IMG/VR virus record: IMGVR_UViG_3300046804_005083
Span: 1 to 64,000 of that record
From: a virus
Length of the DNA: 64,000 bases
Direction: 5' to 3' (one strand)
Position 1 is the first letter of the stretch, and each line of letters starts with the position of its first letter. Shown piece by piece: positions 55,897 through 64,000 of this stretch. The position numbers and the translations under genes are program-made. The notes beneath the pieces were generated by a model. That model was not told the DNA's origin and searched no databases. It was given only the letters and a program-made list of their open reading frames with translations.

Positions 55897-56499
55897 ATGC
55901 GTAAAAATTATACAAAACATCCAGAAATAAAAGTTGGGGATAAATTTTATTTTCTTGAAGTTATATCTCCTCCTTTTTTTGAAACATATCCAAATGGAAA
56001 AAAAAGAAAAAAACTTTTATGTAGATGTATTTGTGGAAAAGAAAAAATTTTTAGATATGATAGTTTTGTATGTAAAAATGAATTAGACAGAGCAAAAAGT
56101 TGCGGATGCAAACATGTTTATAGAAACAATCTTAATGCTCAAAAAAGAAGAAAACCTGAGAGTGTTTACAGATACATTTATGAACAATATCAATCTAGTG
56201 CTAAAACTAGAAATATAGATTTTTTATTGACAAAAGATGAATATATTGAAATTGTAAAGAAAAATTGTAATTATTGTGGAGAACCTGCACCAGTTAAACA
56301 ACCAAATAGAGGAAAGGAAAAATACGTAGGAGTTCCTGTTACATATAATGGAATTGATAGGATAGATAGTAATAGAGGATACGAAAAAGAAAATTGTGTA
56401 TCTTGTTGCACTAAATGTAATTATATGAAAAGTGATATGGATGTATCTTTATTTACTGAACACATTTTAAAAATTGCAAACCATTTACAGAAATTTTAA
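55897..56499 (+). CDS. HNH homing endonuclease
   Basis: 200 residues. An N-terminal DNA-binding part with RCICGKEKIF and SCGCKH (zinc-finger-like), then the HNH-type nuclease: CNYCGEPAP, NGIDRIDSNRGYEKENCVSC and CTKCNYMK. Freestanding mobile gene inserted between the 55604 gene and phoH; its stop shares the first base of phoH. Confidence 0.9.
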   Translation: MRKNYTKHPEIKVGDKFYFLEVISPPFFETYPNGKKRKKLLCRCICGKEKIFRYDSFVCKNELDRAKSCGCKHVYRNNLNAQKRRKPESVYRYIYEQYQSSAKTRNIDFLLTKDEYIEIVKKNCNYCGEPAPVKQPNRGKEKYVGVPVTYNGIDRIDSNRGYEKENCVSCCTKCNYMKSDMDVSLFTEHILKIANHLQKF

Positions 56500-57254
56500 T
56501 GGCAAGAAGAAATCGGAAGGAAGATCAACCAATTGGTGTTGGAATGACTGCTAAGCAGATGAAGAGGAAAAAACCAATCAACTCAGATTTAATGAGAGAG
56601 ATTGAACCTTTAACAGAAAATCAAAAACTATTGTATTCTGCTTACGAAAAGAATCAGAATATCGTAGCATATGGATGTGCTGGTACTGGTAAAACCTTTA
56701 TCACTCTCTATAATGCACTTCAAGATGTTTTAGATGAAAGAAGTCCTTACGAAAAAATTTATATTGTAAGATCTCTTGTTGCTACCCGTGAGATTGGATT
56801 CCTTCCTGGAGATCATGAAGATAAATCCTCTCTCTATCAAATTCCGTATAAGAACATGGTTAAGTACATGTTCCAACTTCCTACAGATGCTGACTTTGAG
56901 ATGCTCTATGGAAACCTCAAAACTCAAGGAACGATTAGTTTTTGGAGTACTTCTTTTATTAGGGGAACTACTCTGGACAATGCAATCATTATCGTAGATG
57001 AATTTCAAAACCTAAACTACCATGAGTTAGATTCTATTATTACCCGTGTTGGTGAAAATAGTAAAATTATGTTCTGTGGTGATGCAACTCAGAGTGATCT
57101 GATCCGAACAAATGAAAAGAATGGAATCATTGATTTTATGAAGGTTCTTCGCATCATGCCTTCAATGGATATTATTGAATTTGGTGTTGATGATATTGTT
57201 CGTTCTGGTCTAGTTAAGGAGTATATTCTTGCAAAAATGCAAATAGGTGTATGA
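56499..57254 (+). CDS. phoH: PhoH-like ATPase
   Basis: 251 residues, P-loop ATPase of the PhoH family (RNA-helicase-like). Walker A GCAGTGKT at 59-66, Walker B IIIVDEFQNL near 165-174, then FCGDATQSDL. Very common in cyanophages. ATGA overlap with the next gene. Confidence 0.95.
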   Translation: MARRNRKEDQPIGVGMTAKQMKRKKPINSDLMREIEPLTENQKLLYSAYEKNQNIVAYGCAGTGKTFITLYNALQDVLDERSPYEKIYIVRSLVATREIGFLPGDHEDKSSLYQIPYKNMVKYMFQLPTDADFEMLYGNLKTQGTISFWSTSFIRGTTLDNAIIIVDEFQNLNYHELDSIITRVGENSKIMFCGDATQSDLIRTNEKNGIIDFMKVLRIMPSMDIIEFGVDDIVRSGLVKEYILAKMQIGV

Positions 57255-57931
57255 GTTTTATTCATCATAATTTTCTAGGTGATATTGAATTAGAAAAGAA
57301 AGAAACAAACGGCATCCGCCTTTACCATCTTCCTGATGGACAGTGGGTGCCTTCTATTACTTCTGTTACTTCATTTTATAATCGTCAAATCTTTATTGAC
57401 TGGCGAAAACGAGTAGGACTTGAAGAAGCAAATCGCATTACCAAAAGAGCAACTGCAAGAGGAACTGATTTCCACCTAATCTGCCAAGATTATCTTGAAA
57501 ACAAAGAACTTGAATGGAATGATTATCAACCTCTGACAAAGATTATGTTTCATTATGCTAAACCTTATCTTGATAAGATAAATAATATTCATGCAATTGA
57601 AAGAACTTTGTACTCTCAGTATTTTGGACTTGCTGGACGAGTTGACTGTATTGCTGAGTATGAAGGAGAACTTGCAGTTATAGACTTTAAAACTTCAGAT
57701 AAAATCAAGCCAGAAAAATGGATTGAGAATTATTTTGTTCAAGAGATGTTTTATGCATCTGCTTATTATGAGATGACTGGAAAACCAATTAAAAAACTGA
57801 TTACATTAATGGTGACTCCTGGTGGAGAAGTTAAAGTATTTGACAAAAGAAACAAAGGGGATTATATTAAACTATTAGTTCGGTATATTAAAGAATTTGT
57901 ACATCACAATATTAGGGAAAATGGAGAATGA
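57251..57931 (+). CDS. RecB/MGME1-like exonuclease
   Basis: 226 residues, PD-(D/E)XK exonuclease fold: ARGTDFHLICQDYLE (His), FGLAGRVDCIAEYEGELAVI with Asp, DFKTSDK with Lys, then YFVQEMFYASAYYEM (Gln and Tyr of motif IV). Similar to mitochondrial genome maintenance exonuclease 1. Probably processes DNA ends in replication and recombination; neighbours are replication genes. Confidence 0.88.
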   Translation: MSFIHHNFLGDIELEKKETNGIRLYHLPDGQWVPSITSVTSFYNRQIFIDWRKRVGLEEANRITKRATARGTDFHLICQDYLENKELEWNDYQPLTKIMFHYAKPYLDKINNIHAIERTLYSQYFGLAGRVDCIAEYEGELAVIDFKTSDKIKPEKWIENYFVQEMFYASAYYEMTGKPIKKLITLMVTPGGEVKVFDKRNKGDYIKLLVRYIKEFVHHNIRENGE

Positions 57932-58178
57932 ATTAGAGAAAGCATTAGAAAATAAATTTTATTGCCCATCTAAATTCGCACAAGAAATTGAAAATCTTGT
58001 GAGGTATAACAATGACATGAATTATATTGATGCTATTGTTTATTTTTGTGAGCAGAATAATCTAGATTTAGAATCTGTTCCAAAACTAATTTCAAAGCCA
58101 CTTAAAGAAAAAATTCGTTATGAAGCAATGGAACTTAATTTTCTGAAAAAGACCTCCCGAGCAAAATTAATCTTTTAA
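57921..58178 (+). CDS. 33: Late transcription co-activator gp33
   Basis: 85 residues. The pattern CPSKFAQEIENLVRYNNDMN, YIDAIVYFCEQNNLDLESVP, LISKPLKEKIRYEAMELNFL matches cyanophage gp33, which links RNA polymerase to the sliding clamp for late transcription. Its presence fits the many TATAAATA boxes in this window. Confidence 0.85.
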   Translation: MENELEKALENKFYCPSKFAQEIENLVRYNNDMNYIDAIVYFCEQNNLDLESVPKLISKPLKEKIRYEAMELNFLKKTSRAKLIF

Positions 58179-58774
58179 TGGTCCCTTTTGATTGCTATAA
58201 AACATATCTTGCATTAAAAAATCATTTCACAAAAGATAGTTACGACTATCATAAGTATTGTAAAAAAACTAGAGCAACTGTTCAATCTTTTTATAAGAGG
58301 AAAGATAGGTTTTTCTTTGAAAAAATGTCCAGACAAAGAAATGAAAAGGAAGTAGAAGATTTCTTTGTAGCAAATTTTGTTTCTTGTAATGATCCAGAAT
58401 CTTTATGGATTGGTGAAATAATTAAAGAAGGAGAAGGTAGGTATAGGAATTGGCAGAAAAAACTGCAGTCCTTATCCTACCTTTTTAAAGAAGAATCTCA
58501 GTCTCTCTTTGAAGAGAATAAGTTTGATGATGTTTTTAATTGTTCTAAAGGTCATCCCCCTCTTCTAAAAAAATTCCTTATTGGGAAAATTAGTCTAGAA
58601 ACATTGGTAATTTATGATAAAATATTCCTATTTGGGAATAAGTTTGATAAGAAACTTCAAGATCCAGTGTGGGAAACCGTAAGTCGTAGAATTAAAAAAT
58701 ATAGTCCGTTTCTAAATATTGATGTATTTCTTTATCGTAAAATTTTAAAAGAATTGATCCTGGGGGAAAAATGA
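58178..58774 (+). CDS. 59: Helicase loader gp59
   Basis: 198 residues, all-alpha: YKTYLALKNHFTKDSYDYHK near the N-terminus is the gp59 signature, with KIFLFGNKFDKKLQDPVWE later. Loads gp41 (here the split-intein helicase) on gp32-coated DNA. Next to gp33 and gp32, as expected. Confidence 0.88.
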   Translation: MVPFDCYKTYLALKNHFTKDSYDYHKYCKKTRATVQSFYKRKDRFFFEKMSRQRNEKEVEDFFVANFVSCNDPESLWIGEIIKEGEGRYRNWQKKLQSLSYLFKEESQSLFEENKFDDVFNCSKGHPPLLKKFLIGKISLETLVIYDKIFLFGNKFDKKLQDPVWETVSRRIKKYSPFLNIDVFLYRKILKELILGEK

Positions 58775-59115
58775 GTTTTTTTGAATCTGAAGTTGTTCGT
58801 GCTGAAATGGTAGAAATATCAGAACTTCAAGAAGAAATATATTCTAATGTATTTGAATTTCCTAGTATGTCAAAAGAGGAAAAAATTGAACATGTCAACA
58901 TATTAGAAAAACTTCTTGACAAACAAAAAGTTTTGTATACACGTTTGAGTTTATCTGATGATCCAGAAGCCCAGGAAATGAAAGAAAGAGTTATTGAATC
59001 TGCTCAATTGATGGGACTTCCTCCCAATGTTGACATGAATGTTATTTTTAACAACATGTCAAAAATGCTTGAGGTCATGAAAGAGCAGATTGACAAAACG
59101 GGTTCCGACCTGTAA
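58771..59115 (+). CDS. DUF1825-like conserved protein
   Basis: 114 residues: MSFFESEVVRAEMVEISELQ, EEIYSNVFEFPSMSKEEKIE, LSLSDDPEAQEMKERVIESA. This is the DUF1825 type, found in cyanobacteria and their phages. Helical; function unknown. ATGA overlap with gene 59. Confidence 0.8.
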   Translation: MSFFESEVVRAEMVEISELQEEIYSNVFEFPSMSKEEKIEHVNILEKLLDKQKVLYTRLSLSDDPEAQEMKERVIESAQLMGLPPNVDMNVIFNNMSKMLEVMKEQIDKTGSDL

Positions 59116-59162
59116 AATAAAGAGGTACACAAAGGCCAAATCCAATTTAATCCGAGGTACAC

Positions 59163-60122
59163 ATGTCTAATTTCGCAAATCTTAAAAAACAATCTTCCGT
59201 TGGTTCACTTACCGAAAAACTAGTGAAGCAAGTAGAGAAGATGAACTCCACTTCTGGTGGTTCTGATGAACGTCTCTGGAAACCAGAAATGGATAAAACT
59301 GGAGTAGGTTCAGCAGTTATTCGTTTCCTTCCTGCCCCTGATGGAGAAGAACTTCCTTGGGTCAAGATGTATTCCCATGGATTCCAAGGTCCTGGTGGTT
59401 GGTATATTGAAAACTCACTAACAACTCTTAGTCAAAAAGATCCCGTTACTGAGTACAACCGTATGCTCTGGAACAGTGGTAATCCTAAAGATCAAGACAC
59501 TGTACGTAAGCAAAAACGCAAACTCTCTTACTACAGCAATATTTACGTCGTAAAGGATCCTCTTCATCCTGAGAATGAAGGTAAGGTATTCCTCTTCAAG
59601 TATGGTAAGAAAATCTTTGATAAGATTCTGAATGCTATGCAACCTGAGTTTGATGATGAAGAACCAATCAATCCATTTGATTTCTGGAAAGGTGCTAACT
59701 TCCGTCTGAAGATTCGTAAGGTAGAAGGTTACTGGAACTATGACAAGTCAGAGTTTGATTCATCTTCACCTCTTCTAGATGATGACGATGCACTAGAAGC
59801 ACTATGGAAAAAAGAGCATTCTCTCTCTGCTCTGATTGCTCCAGATCAATTTAAAACCTACGAGGAACTTGAGAAACGTCTGAACTATGTTCTGGGAATT
59901 AATCAGACAAGTTCTCCTACTCAATCCCGTGCTGTGGTTGAACAAGAAGATGATTATGAATCATATTCTCAACCAGTAAGTCGTGAAGAAAAAGTAATGG
60001 AAGAACTAGAACAATCTTATACTCGTTCTAAGTCACCTTCACCATCACTTCCTAAAATCACACAGGATGATGAGGATGAAGATGATGCTCTCAGTTACTT
60101 CCAACGACTTGCAGAAGATTGA
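59163..60122 (+). CDS. 32: Single-stranded DNA-binding protein gp32
   Basis: 319 residues. The N-terminal basic segment (NFANLKKQSSVGSLTEKLVK, corresponding to the T4 LAST cooperativity motif), an OB-fold core with VIRFLPAPDGEELPWV and WYIENSLTTL, and an acidic C-terminal tail (DDEDEDDALSYFQRLAED) that recruits partners. It contains no Cys at all, so the zinc site of T4 gp32 is absent. Confidence 0.95.
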   Translation: MSNFANLKKQSSVGSLTEKLVKQVEKMNSTSGGSDERLWKPEMDKTGVGSAVIRFLPAPDGEELPWVKMYSHGFQGPGGWYIENSLTTLSQKDPVTEYNRMLWNSGNPKDQDTVRKQKRKLSYYSNIYVVKDPLHPENEGKVFLFKYGKKIFDKILNAMQPEFDDEEPINPFDFWKGANFRLKIRKVEGYWNYDKSEFDSSSPLLDDDDALEALWKKEHSLSALIAPDQFKTYEELEKRLNYVLGINQTSSPTQSRAVVEQEDDYESYSQPVSREEKVMEELEQSYTRSKSPSPSLPKITQDDEDEDDALSYFQRLAED

Positions 60123-60130
60123 TTAACTGA

Positions 60131-60943
60131 TTAACTGAATAACTTAATATTATCTCCTCTCTTCAGGGTTCTAGACACATACTGTTTAGAACCCTGTTTA
60201 TATGGCATAATATCACTCATATCATTTAGTACAATATTTAAGTACTGTTTCTTAAGTAAAAATATATTTCTCTTCCCCTCTTCAAGTTTTACTTCATATT
60301 CATAGTTTGTAACTGGATTAGTAAATTCAGTTGTAGGAATTACAACCTCTGTTTGAAGCCCATTGTCATAATATGAATAACCGATTACTAAGGTTGTGTT
60401 TCCATTTGCAGCAACAAACCTTCTAGTTTCTGGAAGGAAGTATGGAACTGCAACTCTTTTAACGGCATCTTTTTCTACTACATATTCTACTCTATAACCT
60501 AGTCTTACTCCTTTTGGAATTAATGTTATTCCATTAGAATCCTTTACATCATTAGTTACTTCAAAGTGATGAGGAGCATAAAAATCTGTTCCAGTATCTC
60601 CAACAGAATATAGATTTTCATAGGAACCATACTTATCTAAAACACAATTCTCAAAGGATTGCTGAGGCATAGGCCATTCACTTTGAACATTCAAAATATT
60701 ATTTGATAATAATACCAACCAATCTAGAGTCTCATCCCCATAATATTTAAATGCTACGTTATCTGGTCTTTCATCTCCAATAATATTATATTTTTCAAAG
60801 AACACAGCACTTTGAAATATTTCATCTCTAATCTTTCCTCTTTTGAAAAGATTTTTTACTGGTATGTATTCTGAAATGTTTCTTTCTTTTGGGTTCCTAT
60901 TGACATATTCAAAGTTAGGAACTTGTCTAAAGTAACTTGGCAT
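60131..60943 (-). CDS. 53: Baseplate wedge subunit gp53
   Basis: 270 residues. The N-terminal part YFRQVPNFEYVNRN, NIIGDERPDNVAFKYYGDET, LDWLVLLSNNILNVQSEWPM matches T4 gp53, and a LysM-like C-terminal segment (KQYVSRTLKRGDNIKL) ends it. Last gene of the minus-strand structural operon. Confidence 0.9.
   Translation of the reverse strand: MPSYFRQVPNFEYVNRNPKERNISEYIPVKNLFKRGKIRDEIFQSAVFFEKYNIIGDERPDNVAFKYYGDETLDWLVLLSNNILNVQSEWPMPQQSFENCVLDKYGSYENLYSVGDTGTDFYAPHHFEVTNDVKDSNGITLIPKGVRLGYRVEYVVEKDAVKRVAVPYFLPETRRFVAANGNTTLVIGYSYYDNGLQTEVVIPTTEFTNPVTNYEYEVKLEEGKRNIFLLKKQYLNIVLNDMSDIMPYKQGSKQYVSRTLKRGDNIKLFS
60164..60196 (+). terminator. Strong hairpin inside the end of gene 53, facing gene 32
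   Basis: CAGGGTTCTA pairs perfectly with TAGAACCCTG (10 pairs, 13-base loop) about 40 bases after the gp32 stop. Short TTTAT follows. It may terminate gp32 transcripts within the convergent gene. Confidence 0.45.
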
Positions 60944-60944
60944 C

Positions 60945-62342
60945 TTAGAAACCTATTGGGTGATCTTCTTCATAATCCTTATCATATAGTGGAACAAGTT
61001 CTGAAAATGTTAAGTTTATGGTATAAGAAACCATGGTTGCTTCATCATCAATAAATGTTGAATATGTACCTAATGGAGTATAATCAACTACACAATTTTG
61101 CAATGCACACATTTTAATCAGATTAATAGATTTGTGATTATCACTCGTTCCTCCATTTATGTATTGTATTCTAAAAATATTTGGAGCACCTAAAAATATT
61201 CCATTAATTTTTGGTGCCATATTTTTTTTGAATGCTCTAATAATTTTTTTTACAATATCAGACTCGTCTTCACTTCTTGGCGAAAGTTTAAATGTAAAAT
61301 TAAATGGTCTTAATTGTGGACCTTGGAATAGTAATTCCATATTTGGATTTAAAATTCCACCAGTTGCTCTTGAAAGTAATCCTGGTGCTTGAACTGCTTG
61401 TTCAAGGAGAGCAGTAAGAAGTAAATTTTGAAATTGTCCACCATAGTTTTTTACAGTGGTTGCAATATCTTGCATTCCTTTGCCTAATGCAGATGCAAAA
61501 CCACCAGGACTAGTCATTCCCGTGGCTGAAGCTTTTACTAACATTCTTTGTAATTCATTTAATTCTCCTGGTCCCCAATTCACAACGTTTTGATCATTAA
61601 TTGGTGCTTGTATTGGAAGAATTATTGGTTTTTCTGATGAAACTTTTTCATACAAATTAGTGTCTACACTTGATCCAAATTTTTGATTTTCTCTTGCACT
61701 TTTAAAAGCATCTGGAAGTTTTTTATAATCCATGTCAGGATTTTTTTTCAATTTCCAAATTTCAAATCTTACATGATCTTGCGATTCAAGCATTTTTTCT
61801 GGATAAACAAGAACCGTTGGATCTTTTGTTACACGAAATGGTTGTTCATTTGGTGCTGTTGGTGCTGGAGTAGATCCACCTGTTGGAGAAGATTGTGAAT
61901 TTGGATCTGTTGGTGCTGGAGTAGATCCTCCTCCTGGTGTTCCTTGTTGGTTTGGATCTGTTAGTTGTCTTCTTAAATTTGAATCTGAAAAGATAGAAGT
62001 TGCTTGATCATAATTTCCATTATCGCGTTCATTTCCAGGAGGATATGTTGTGAAGGTCCAATTTCCATTCGGTTGTTGTACATATCCAGAGTGTTGAACA
62101 TAAAATTTTCCAGTAGTGGGATCTCTTCCAGCATATTGACTTCCACTTACTTGAGATGTTGTTTGCTGAGAAACTGGTGCATTTGGGTTATTAATTATTG
62201 TATATGTTTTGTTAGCAACTCTTTGTGCTTCAGTTTCATTCGTTTCATAGTATATAAAAACTGTTTTTCCGTCCTCACTAGGTACTGATTTCCAGGGTAA
62301 TTTCCTTCCTCCGTGCATAAAGGTTTGTTCTTTTAATGTCAT
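60945..62342 (-). CDS. 48: Baseplate tail-tube cap gp48
   Basis: 465 residues. C-terminal half: ILNPNMELLFQGPQLRPFNF, TFKLSPRSEDESDIVKKIIR and FIDDEATMVSYTINLTFSEL, the gp48 signature. The N-terminal half is variable, with a Pro/Thr/Gly linker holding two copies of GGSTPAPT-type sequence near residues 140-165. Start chosen at 62342 because GGAGG lies seven bases before it; a TTG at 62357 is the alternative. Confidence 0.88.
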   Translation of the reverse strand: MTLKEQTFMHGGRKLPWKSVPSEDGKTVFIYYETNETEAQRVANKTYTIINNPNAPVSQQTTSQVSGSQYAGRDPTTGKFYVQHSGYVQQPNGNWTFTTYPPGNERDNGNYDQATSIFSDSNLRRQLTDPNQQGTPGGGSTPAPTDPNSQSSPTGGSTPAPTAPNEQPFRVTKDPTVLVYPEKMLESQDHVRFEIWKLKKNPDMDYKKLPDAFKSARENQKFGSSVDTNLYEKVSSEKPIILPIQAPINDQNVVNWGPGELNELQRMLVKASATGMTSPGGFASALGKGMQDIATTVKNYGGQFQNLLLTALLEQAVQAPGLLSRATGGILNPNMELLFQGPQLRPFNFTFKLSPRSEDESDIVKKIIRAFKKNMAPKINGIFLGAPNIFRIQYINGGTSDNHKSINLIKMCALQNCVVDYTPLGTYSTFIDDEATMVSYTINLTFSELVPLYDKDYEEDHPIGF

Positions 62343-62416
62343 CAAATCACCTCCCAACCAAGAGGATTAACAATCTCAATTTTTTGTAGAGTATGAGACA
62401 TTGATGAGAGTGGTTT

Positions 62417-62809
62417 TTATTTATTTAGACGGAATTTTTCATAAGGTATTGAAAGAAGTTCATCTAATTCATTATACTTGACACTATAAAGTTTTCCGGC
62501 AACTTCTGCCCAAGTATAATTCCTATATTTTCTCCAATGAAAATTTAAACCTCTAAATCCCCAATTAAACAATTTTGTACAAACAATTAAAGGGTGTTGA
62601 TCGTATTCAATATCGGGAGTTTTTGGATTATATACAAAAGTATAAAACTTATCTTGTTCGGGAAGTATGGAATCTTCTTTGAAGATTTCCATAATTAACA
62701 ACATTAAATCTTCAGCATCAGTTACTTTTTCTTTGGCAATTCTTTTTTTTAATTCTCTAACTCTTGGAGTTGTTGATTTTTCTATGTACTGACCGAAACC
62801 TTCTGCCAT
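62417..62809 (-). CDS. Conserved cyanophage structural-operon protein
   Basis: 130 residues: MAEGFGQYIEKSTTPRVREL, ILPEQDKFYTFVYNPKTPDI, WGFRGLNFHWRKYRNYTWAE. Lies between gp48 and gp4, overlapping gp4 by one base. The FNWGFRGLNFHW motif is conserved among cyanomyoviruses; likely a tail or baseplate accessory. Confidence 0.75.
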   Translation of the reverse strand: MAEGFGQYIEKSTTPRVRELKKRIAKEKVTDAEDLMLLIMEIFKEDSILPEQDKFYTFVYNPKTPDIEYDQHPLIVCTKLFNWGFRGLNFHWRKYRNYTWAEVAGKLYSVKYNELDELLSIPYEKFRLNK

Positions 62810-63252
62810 TATTTGATACCTAAGTGATCTTCTGTAACCAGCATAAATTCTATCATTCTATCTTTACAAAATTCTTCTGCTGCTTTCCACTTTGCTTGAT
62901 TGACTGCATAAGTTCTGCATTCGTGCAGATAAGATTTAGTCACTCTTGATTTTTGTTTTGGTGGAACTGTTTGCTTCTTTGGTTTCACTTCAACAACATA
63001 AGTTTTAATTTGTCCTGATTGTTCTTTGACTTTAATAAGATAATCAGGAAAATATCTATGAACTCTATTATCTATAGGTGACACATAAGGAACACAAAAT
63101 TCCTCTGAAGCCCAGGAAACTATACTTGGATTATGGTCGCACCAATAACAAAATTTTCTTTCCCAACTACTTCTACAAATAATATTATTATAGTCTCCTT
63201 TGTACTTGTTAGGATGAGAAGGTTTGTAGATGCTCTTGAGACTTTCTGCCAT
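62809..63252 (-). CDS. 4: Head completion protein gp4
   Basis: 147 residues. IICRSSWERKFCYWCDHNPS, RYFPDYLIKV and VVEVKPKKQT match T4 gp4 (gp50), which has a restriction-endonuclease-like fold with conserved Glu, Asp and ExK residues. Needed to finish DNA-filled heads. First gene of the minus-strand operon. Confidence 0.92.
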   Translation of the reverse strand: MAESLKSIYKPSHPNKYKGDYNNIICRSSWERKFCYWCDHNPSIVSWASEEFCVPYVSPIDNRVHRYFPDYLIKVKEQSGQIKTYVVEVKPKKQTVPPKQKSRVTKSYLHECRTYAVNQAKWKAAEEFCKDRMIEFMLVTEDHLGIK

Positions 63253-63282
63253 TATCCTGTCTACATAATATATTAGTAAAAG

Positions 63283-63290
63283 TATTTATA
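63283..63290 (-). promoter_or_regulatory. Late promoter motif TATAAATA (minus strand)
   Basis: Reads TATAAATA on the minus strand, about 30 bases before the gp4 start; drives the gp4 to gp53 operon. It also lies directly before the plus-strand gene at 63292. Confidence 0.6.
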
Positions 63291-63291
63291 G

Positions 63292-64000
63292 ATGGCTGGT
63301 CCCTCTACAAGAACATATTCTGTAGCAGACTTAAAAGCAAGGTTAATGAGACCTGCTTTAACTTCTCATTATGTGTGCAGATTTCAACCTCCTCAAGATG
63401 TTGTAGAATGGATGGCAGCAAGATCTGATGCAGGTGCTTCTGGAGAAAACTATAATGATACTTTTATTCAAGAATTGATTGAAATTTCTTGTTCTGAAGC
63501 ATCTTTGCCAGGATCATCACTGACTACAAACGATGTGAATGATGATTATACTGGTGTAACCCAAAAGTTTGCGTATAGAAGATTATATGATTCTACTGCA
63601 GACTTTACTTTTTATGTTGATAATAATTACACGACTCTTAGTTTTTTTGAAGGTTGGTTGTCTTATATTGTAAGAGAAGACATAACCAGTGGAGTTCAAA
63701 ATGAAAATTATTTTTATCGTGTAAGATTTCCAGAATCTTATAGAACACCTTATTTGTATATTACCAAATTTGAAAAAGATCATAACAGTCTTGAATCTGG
63801 ACCATATTTGAATTATCAATTTATTGGAGCATATCCAATAAGCATTTCTTCAATGCCAGTAAATTATGATCAATCTCAATTATTAAAGTGTACTGTTTCT
63901 TTTACTTATGATAGATATGTACTTACTAAAACTCCGTTAAGTCCACTTCAAAGAGGATTTATTCAAGATAGACTTGTTCGTGAAGATAATGCAAGAGGAG
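63292..64000 (+). CDS. Tail-tube/baseplate protein (gp54-like, partial)
   Basis: The open frame starts MAGPSTRTYSVADLKARLMR and runs off the window after 236 codons. RPALTSHYVCRFQPPQ, YRRLYDSTADFTFYVDNN, YRVRFPESYRTPYLYITKFE and YPISISSMPVNYDQSQLLKC followed by TVSFTYDRY show the tail-tube fold (gp19/gp48/gp54 class). Divergent from gp4. Best guess is the tube initiator gp54, but gp19-like paralogues cannot be excluded. Confidence 0.7.
   Translation, partial: MAGPSTRTYSVADLKARLMRPALTSHYVCRFQPPQDVVEWMAARSDAGASGENYNDTFIQELIEISCSEASLPGSSLTTNDVNDDYTGVTQKFAYRRLYDSTADFTFYVDNNYTTLSFFEGWLSYIVREDITSGVQNENYFYRVRFPESYRTPYLYITKFEKDHNSLESGPYLNYQFIGAYPISISSMPVNYDQSQLLKCTVSFTYDRYVLTKTPLSPLQRGFIQDRLVREDNARG

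Noticed and set aside
1-64000. CRISPR array, insertion sequence or integrase
   Set aside because: No regularly spaced repeats, transposase, recombinase or attachment-type repeats were seen; the mobile genes are all homing endonucleases.

Overview
This is one side of the genome of a T4-like cyanophage (a cyanomyovirus infecting marine picocyanobacteria such as Synechococcus or Prochlorococcus). The evidence is a T4 replication core (gp62, RegA, gp43, UvsX, gp41, gp61, gp32, gp59, gp33), T4 baseplate and head genes (gp53, gp48, gp4, a tail-tube-like protein), and typical cyanophage host-derived genes (psbA, two hli genes, pstS, talC, zwf, gnd, hsp20, mazG, phoH, speD, thyX). The DNA is A/T-rich, genes are packed with ATGA-type overlaps, and a TATAAATA-like motif (the T4-type late promoter) recurs before virion and endonuclease genes.

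Layout. 1-9.3 kb: replication genes (gp62 end, regA, hsp20, gp43, uvsX, gp41, mazG). Gene 41 is broken in two by a split intein whose halves closely resemble the known gp41-1 split intein; between the halves lie a GIY-YIG endonuclease and a virion-like gene. 9.3-16.2 kb: a late block of virion or capsid-packaged proteins (metallopeptidase, Ala/Lys-rich proteins, a nucleotidyltransferase with a capsid-targeting-like leader). 16.3-23.3 kb: gp61 primase, nrdA and nrdB, separated by a second GIY-YIG gene and a predicted ADP-ribosyltransferase that starts with an almost exact copy of the T4 internal-protein capsid-targeting sequence. 23.3-28.5 kb: a secreted RlpA-like protein, an Hc1-like protein, eight clear tRNA genes plus one degenerate tRNA-like element, Dps, an antitoxin-like protein and several tiny membrane proteins.

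28.6-39.7 kb is a 15-gene glycan island: a GDP-mannose 3,5-epimerase-like enzyme, fucosyltransferase-like GT10 and GT11 proteins, GT2, GT9, GT25 and STELLO-like transferases, methyltransferases, a cupin and a DUF6165 protein. 39.7-50 kb holds host-takeover genes: an outer-membrane porin, pstS behind a probable Pho box, hli, peroxiredoxin, a lysis gene pair that looks joined by -1 frameshifting (C39-like peptidase plus GH24 lysozyme), a short minus-strand cassette with a nuclease, and psbA interrupted by a group I intron with a broken freestanding endonuclease behind it.

48.5-60 kb carries pentose-phosphate genes (talC, zwf, gnd) that would supply NADPH and ribose for the phage reductases and thymidylate synthase, then speD, thyX, an HNH endonuclease, phoH, a RecB-like exonuclease, gp33, gp59 and gp32. 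From 60.1 kb four structural genes run on the minus strand and a tail-tube-like gene runs off the right edge on the plus strand.
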